NCBI GenBank assembly: GCA_017936245.1
Contig: JAGBFY010000438.1
Coordinates: 1 to 7,172, forward strand
Source of the DNA: Kiritimatiellia bacterium
GTDB lineage: Bacteria; Verrucomicrobiota; Kiritimatiellia; RFP12; UBA1067
Direction: 5' to 3'
DNA length: 7,172 bases
In this document: positions 5,958 to 7,172 of the stretch, one piece after another
Layout: each line of letters opens with the position of its first letter
How positions within the stretch are numbered: position 1 is the stretch's first letter
Made by a program: the position numbers and the translations under genes
Notes under the pieces: model-generated
What the model was told of the DNA's origin: nothing
The model's input: only the letters and a program-made list of their open reading frames with translations
The model's database searches: none

Positions 5958-7172
5958 CGTTGACGTGCTTGCCGTAATACGCGTTGAGATACATCTGCTT
6001 GATCTCGCTCATCAGCGGATAGCGCGGGTTCGCACCTGTGCACTGGTCGTCGAATGCCTGCTCGACCATCGCATCGAGGCGATTCAGGAAGTCCTGCTCG
6101 TTCGGCACGTAGTCGCGGATCGTCCGCTTGATGCCCACGCGATCGAGGAGACCACGCACCTTCTTGATGAAGTTCTCAAACTTCTCCCCCTTGGACTTGC
6201 CGGTGACGCCAAGCGCATCGGCGATTTCGAGGTAACGCTCGAGGGTGTGAGGCGCTTCGTACTGCGGGAATGTGCCCATCTTGCGCGGAACGGGATCGGC
6301 GTTGAAACGGATAACCTCTTCCATCATCAGCGCGTTTGCGATGCCGTGCGGGATGTGGTGGAACGCACCGAGCTTGTGCGCCATCGAGTGCATCACGCCG
6401 AGGAACGCGTTCGCGAACGCCATGCCTGCCATGGTGGCGGCGTTTGCCATCTTCTCGCGGGCGATCGGGTTCGGGACCTTCGTGACTGCGGAATCGTACG
6501 CCGCGGGGAGGTTCTCGAAGATCATCTTCAGGCTGCGGATCACAAGACCGTCGGTGTAATCCGTTGCGAGCATCGAGGCATACGCTTCAAGGTTGTGCGA
6601 CACCGCGTCGATACCCGATGCGCTGGTGAGGCCAGGAGGTGCGGACATCATCATGTCTGCGTCAACAATCGCCATGTTCGGCATAAGCGCGTAGTCGGCG
6701 AGCGGATATTTGACGCCTGTCGTCTCATCCGTGATGACGGCAAACGGAGTGACCTCGGAACCTGTTCCGGCGGAGGTCGGCACGCAGATGAAGTATGCTT
6801 TCTCGCCCATCTTCGGGAACGTGTAGACGCGCTTGCGGATATCCATGAAGCGCATCGCCATATCAAGGAAGTCCACCTCGGGGTGCTCGTAGAGGACCCA
6901 CATGATCTTCGCGGCGTCCATCGCCGAACCGCCGCCGACGGCGATGATCGCATCCGGCTTGAAACCGGCCATCAGCTTCGCGCCTTCCTTGGCACAGGCG
7001 AGCGTCGGATCGGGGGCGACGTTCGAGAACGTCGTGAACATTATCCCCTGCTGCTCGAGGGACTTCTCGATCGGCTTGGTATAGCCGTTCTCGTAGAGGA
7101 AAGAGTCGGTGACGATGAACACCTTCTTCTTGCCCAGTTCCCCGCCGAGTTCGCGGAGAGCGACCGAGAGGC
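5953..7172 (-). CDS. adhE: Bifunctional aldehyde-alcohol dehydrogenase AdhE, C-terminal (alcohol dehydrogenase) part, 5' end outside window
   Basis: The 405 visible residues are the iron-dependent alcohol dehydrogenase half of AdhE, the fermentative enzyme that reduces acetyl-CoA to acetaldehyde and then ethanol with NADH. The frame stays open to the window edge, and the residues before the first possible start (GTG at 7122) already match the family, so the gene is cut by the window rather than starting here. In visible numbering, GGGS at 79-82 is the NAD-binding loop. D188, H192, H261 and H275 sit in the contexts GIDAVSH, MHSMAHK and HHIPHG and correspond to the iron ligands. Segments such as RFMDIRKR and DDQCTGANPRYPL are typical of AdhE rather than of short stand-alone iron alcohol dehydrogenases; the aldehyde dehydrogenase half is therefore inferred, not seen. 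The stop (TGA, 5955-5953) lies inside a heptamer repeat, and no terminator separates it from the kinase gene 43 nt downstream. Confidence 0.93.
   Translation of the reverse strand, partial: LSVALRELGGELGKKKVFIVTDSFLYENGYTKPIEKSLEQQGIMFTTFSNVAPDPTLACAKEGAKLMAGFKPDAIIAVGGGSAMDAAKIMWVLYEHPEVDFLDMAMRFMDIRKRVYTFPKMGEKAYFICVPTSAGTGSEVTPFAVITDETTGVKYPLADYALMPNMAIVDADMMMSAPPGLTSASGIDAVSHNLEAYASMLATDYTDGLVIRSLKMIFENLPAAYDSAVTKVPNPIAREKMANAATMAGMAFANAFLGVMHSMAHKLGAFHHIPHGIANALMMEEVIRFNADPVPRKMGTFPQYEAPHTLERYLEIADALGVTGKSKGEKFENFIKKVRGLLDRVGIKRTIRDYVPNEQDFLNRLDAMVEQAFDDQCTGANPRYPLMSEIKQMYLNAYYGKHVNV

Overview
All recognisable genes in this window lie on the minus strand and run from right to left with almost no space between them. 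The content is that of a strictly anaerobic, fermentative bacterium: an AdhE-type alcohol dehydrogenase followed by a compact cluster of [FeFe]-hydrogenase genes. Composition is moderately GC-rich, clearly lower in the last 250 bases on the left. The organism cannot be named from this window. A degenerate 7-bp tandem repeat in the adhE/kinase gap is of a kind I associate with Verrucomicrobia/Lentisphaerae/Kiritimatiellota-like and some other environmental genomes, but that is only a guess.

Layout, in the direction of transcription: (1) 7172-5953, the C-terminal half of a bifunctional aldehyde/alcohol dehydrogenase AdhE, cut by the window edge. (2) 5957-5923, a run of five degenerate heptamers filling most of the gap. 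(3) 5909-5064, a small kinase of the aminoglycoside phosphotransferase/choline kinase fold with a Lys/Ala/Pro-rich tail at its N-terminus. (4) 5054-3261, a sensory-type (group C-like) [FeFe] hydrogenase with ferredoxin clusters, an H-cluster domain, an extra Fe-S domain and a PAS domain. (5) 3268-2075, a SpoIIE/PP2C-type phosphatase with an extra C-terminal domain. (6) 2055-1783, a thioredoxin-fold [2Fe-2S] ferredoxin. (7) 1789-374, a group B (B1/B3-like) [FeFe] hydrogenase with catalytic-type H-cluster motifs. (8) 368-246, what looks like the orphan last 40 codons of an unrelated winged-helix protein. (9) 245-1, non-coding DNA with one direct repeat and one strong hairpin.

Genes 3-7 are joined by gaps of 9 and 19 nt and overlaps of 8 and 7 nt, so they very probably form one transcription unit, possibly continued from adhE 43 nt upstream. 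The arrangement (sensory hydrogenase, phosphatase, small ferredoxin, catalytic hydrogenase) resembles the four-gene hfs-type hydrogenase operons of fermentative Firmicutes and the phosphatase-linked group C3 [FeFe] hydrogenases. A working model (inference) is that the PAS-containing hydrogenase senses H2 or redox state and signals through the phosphatase, while the group B enzyme, perhaps fed by the small ferredoxin, evolves or consumes H2. AdhE is the competing sink for reducing equivalents. The least explained parts are the kinase inserted between adhE and the sensor, and the C-terminal domain of the phosphatase.
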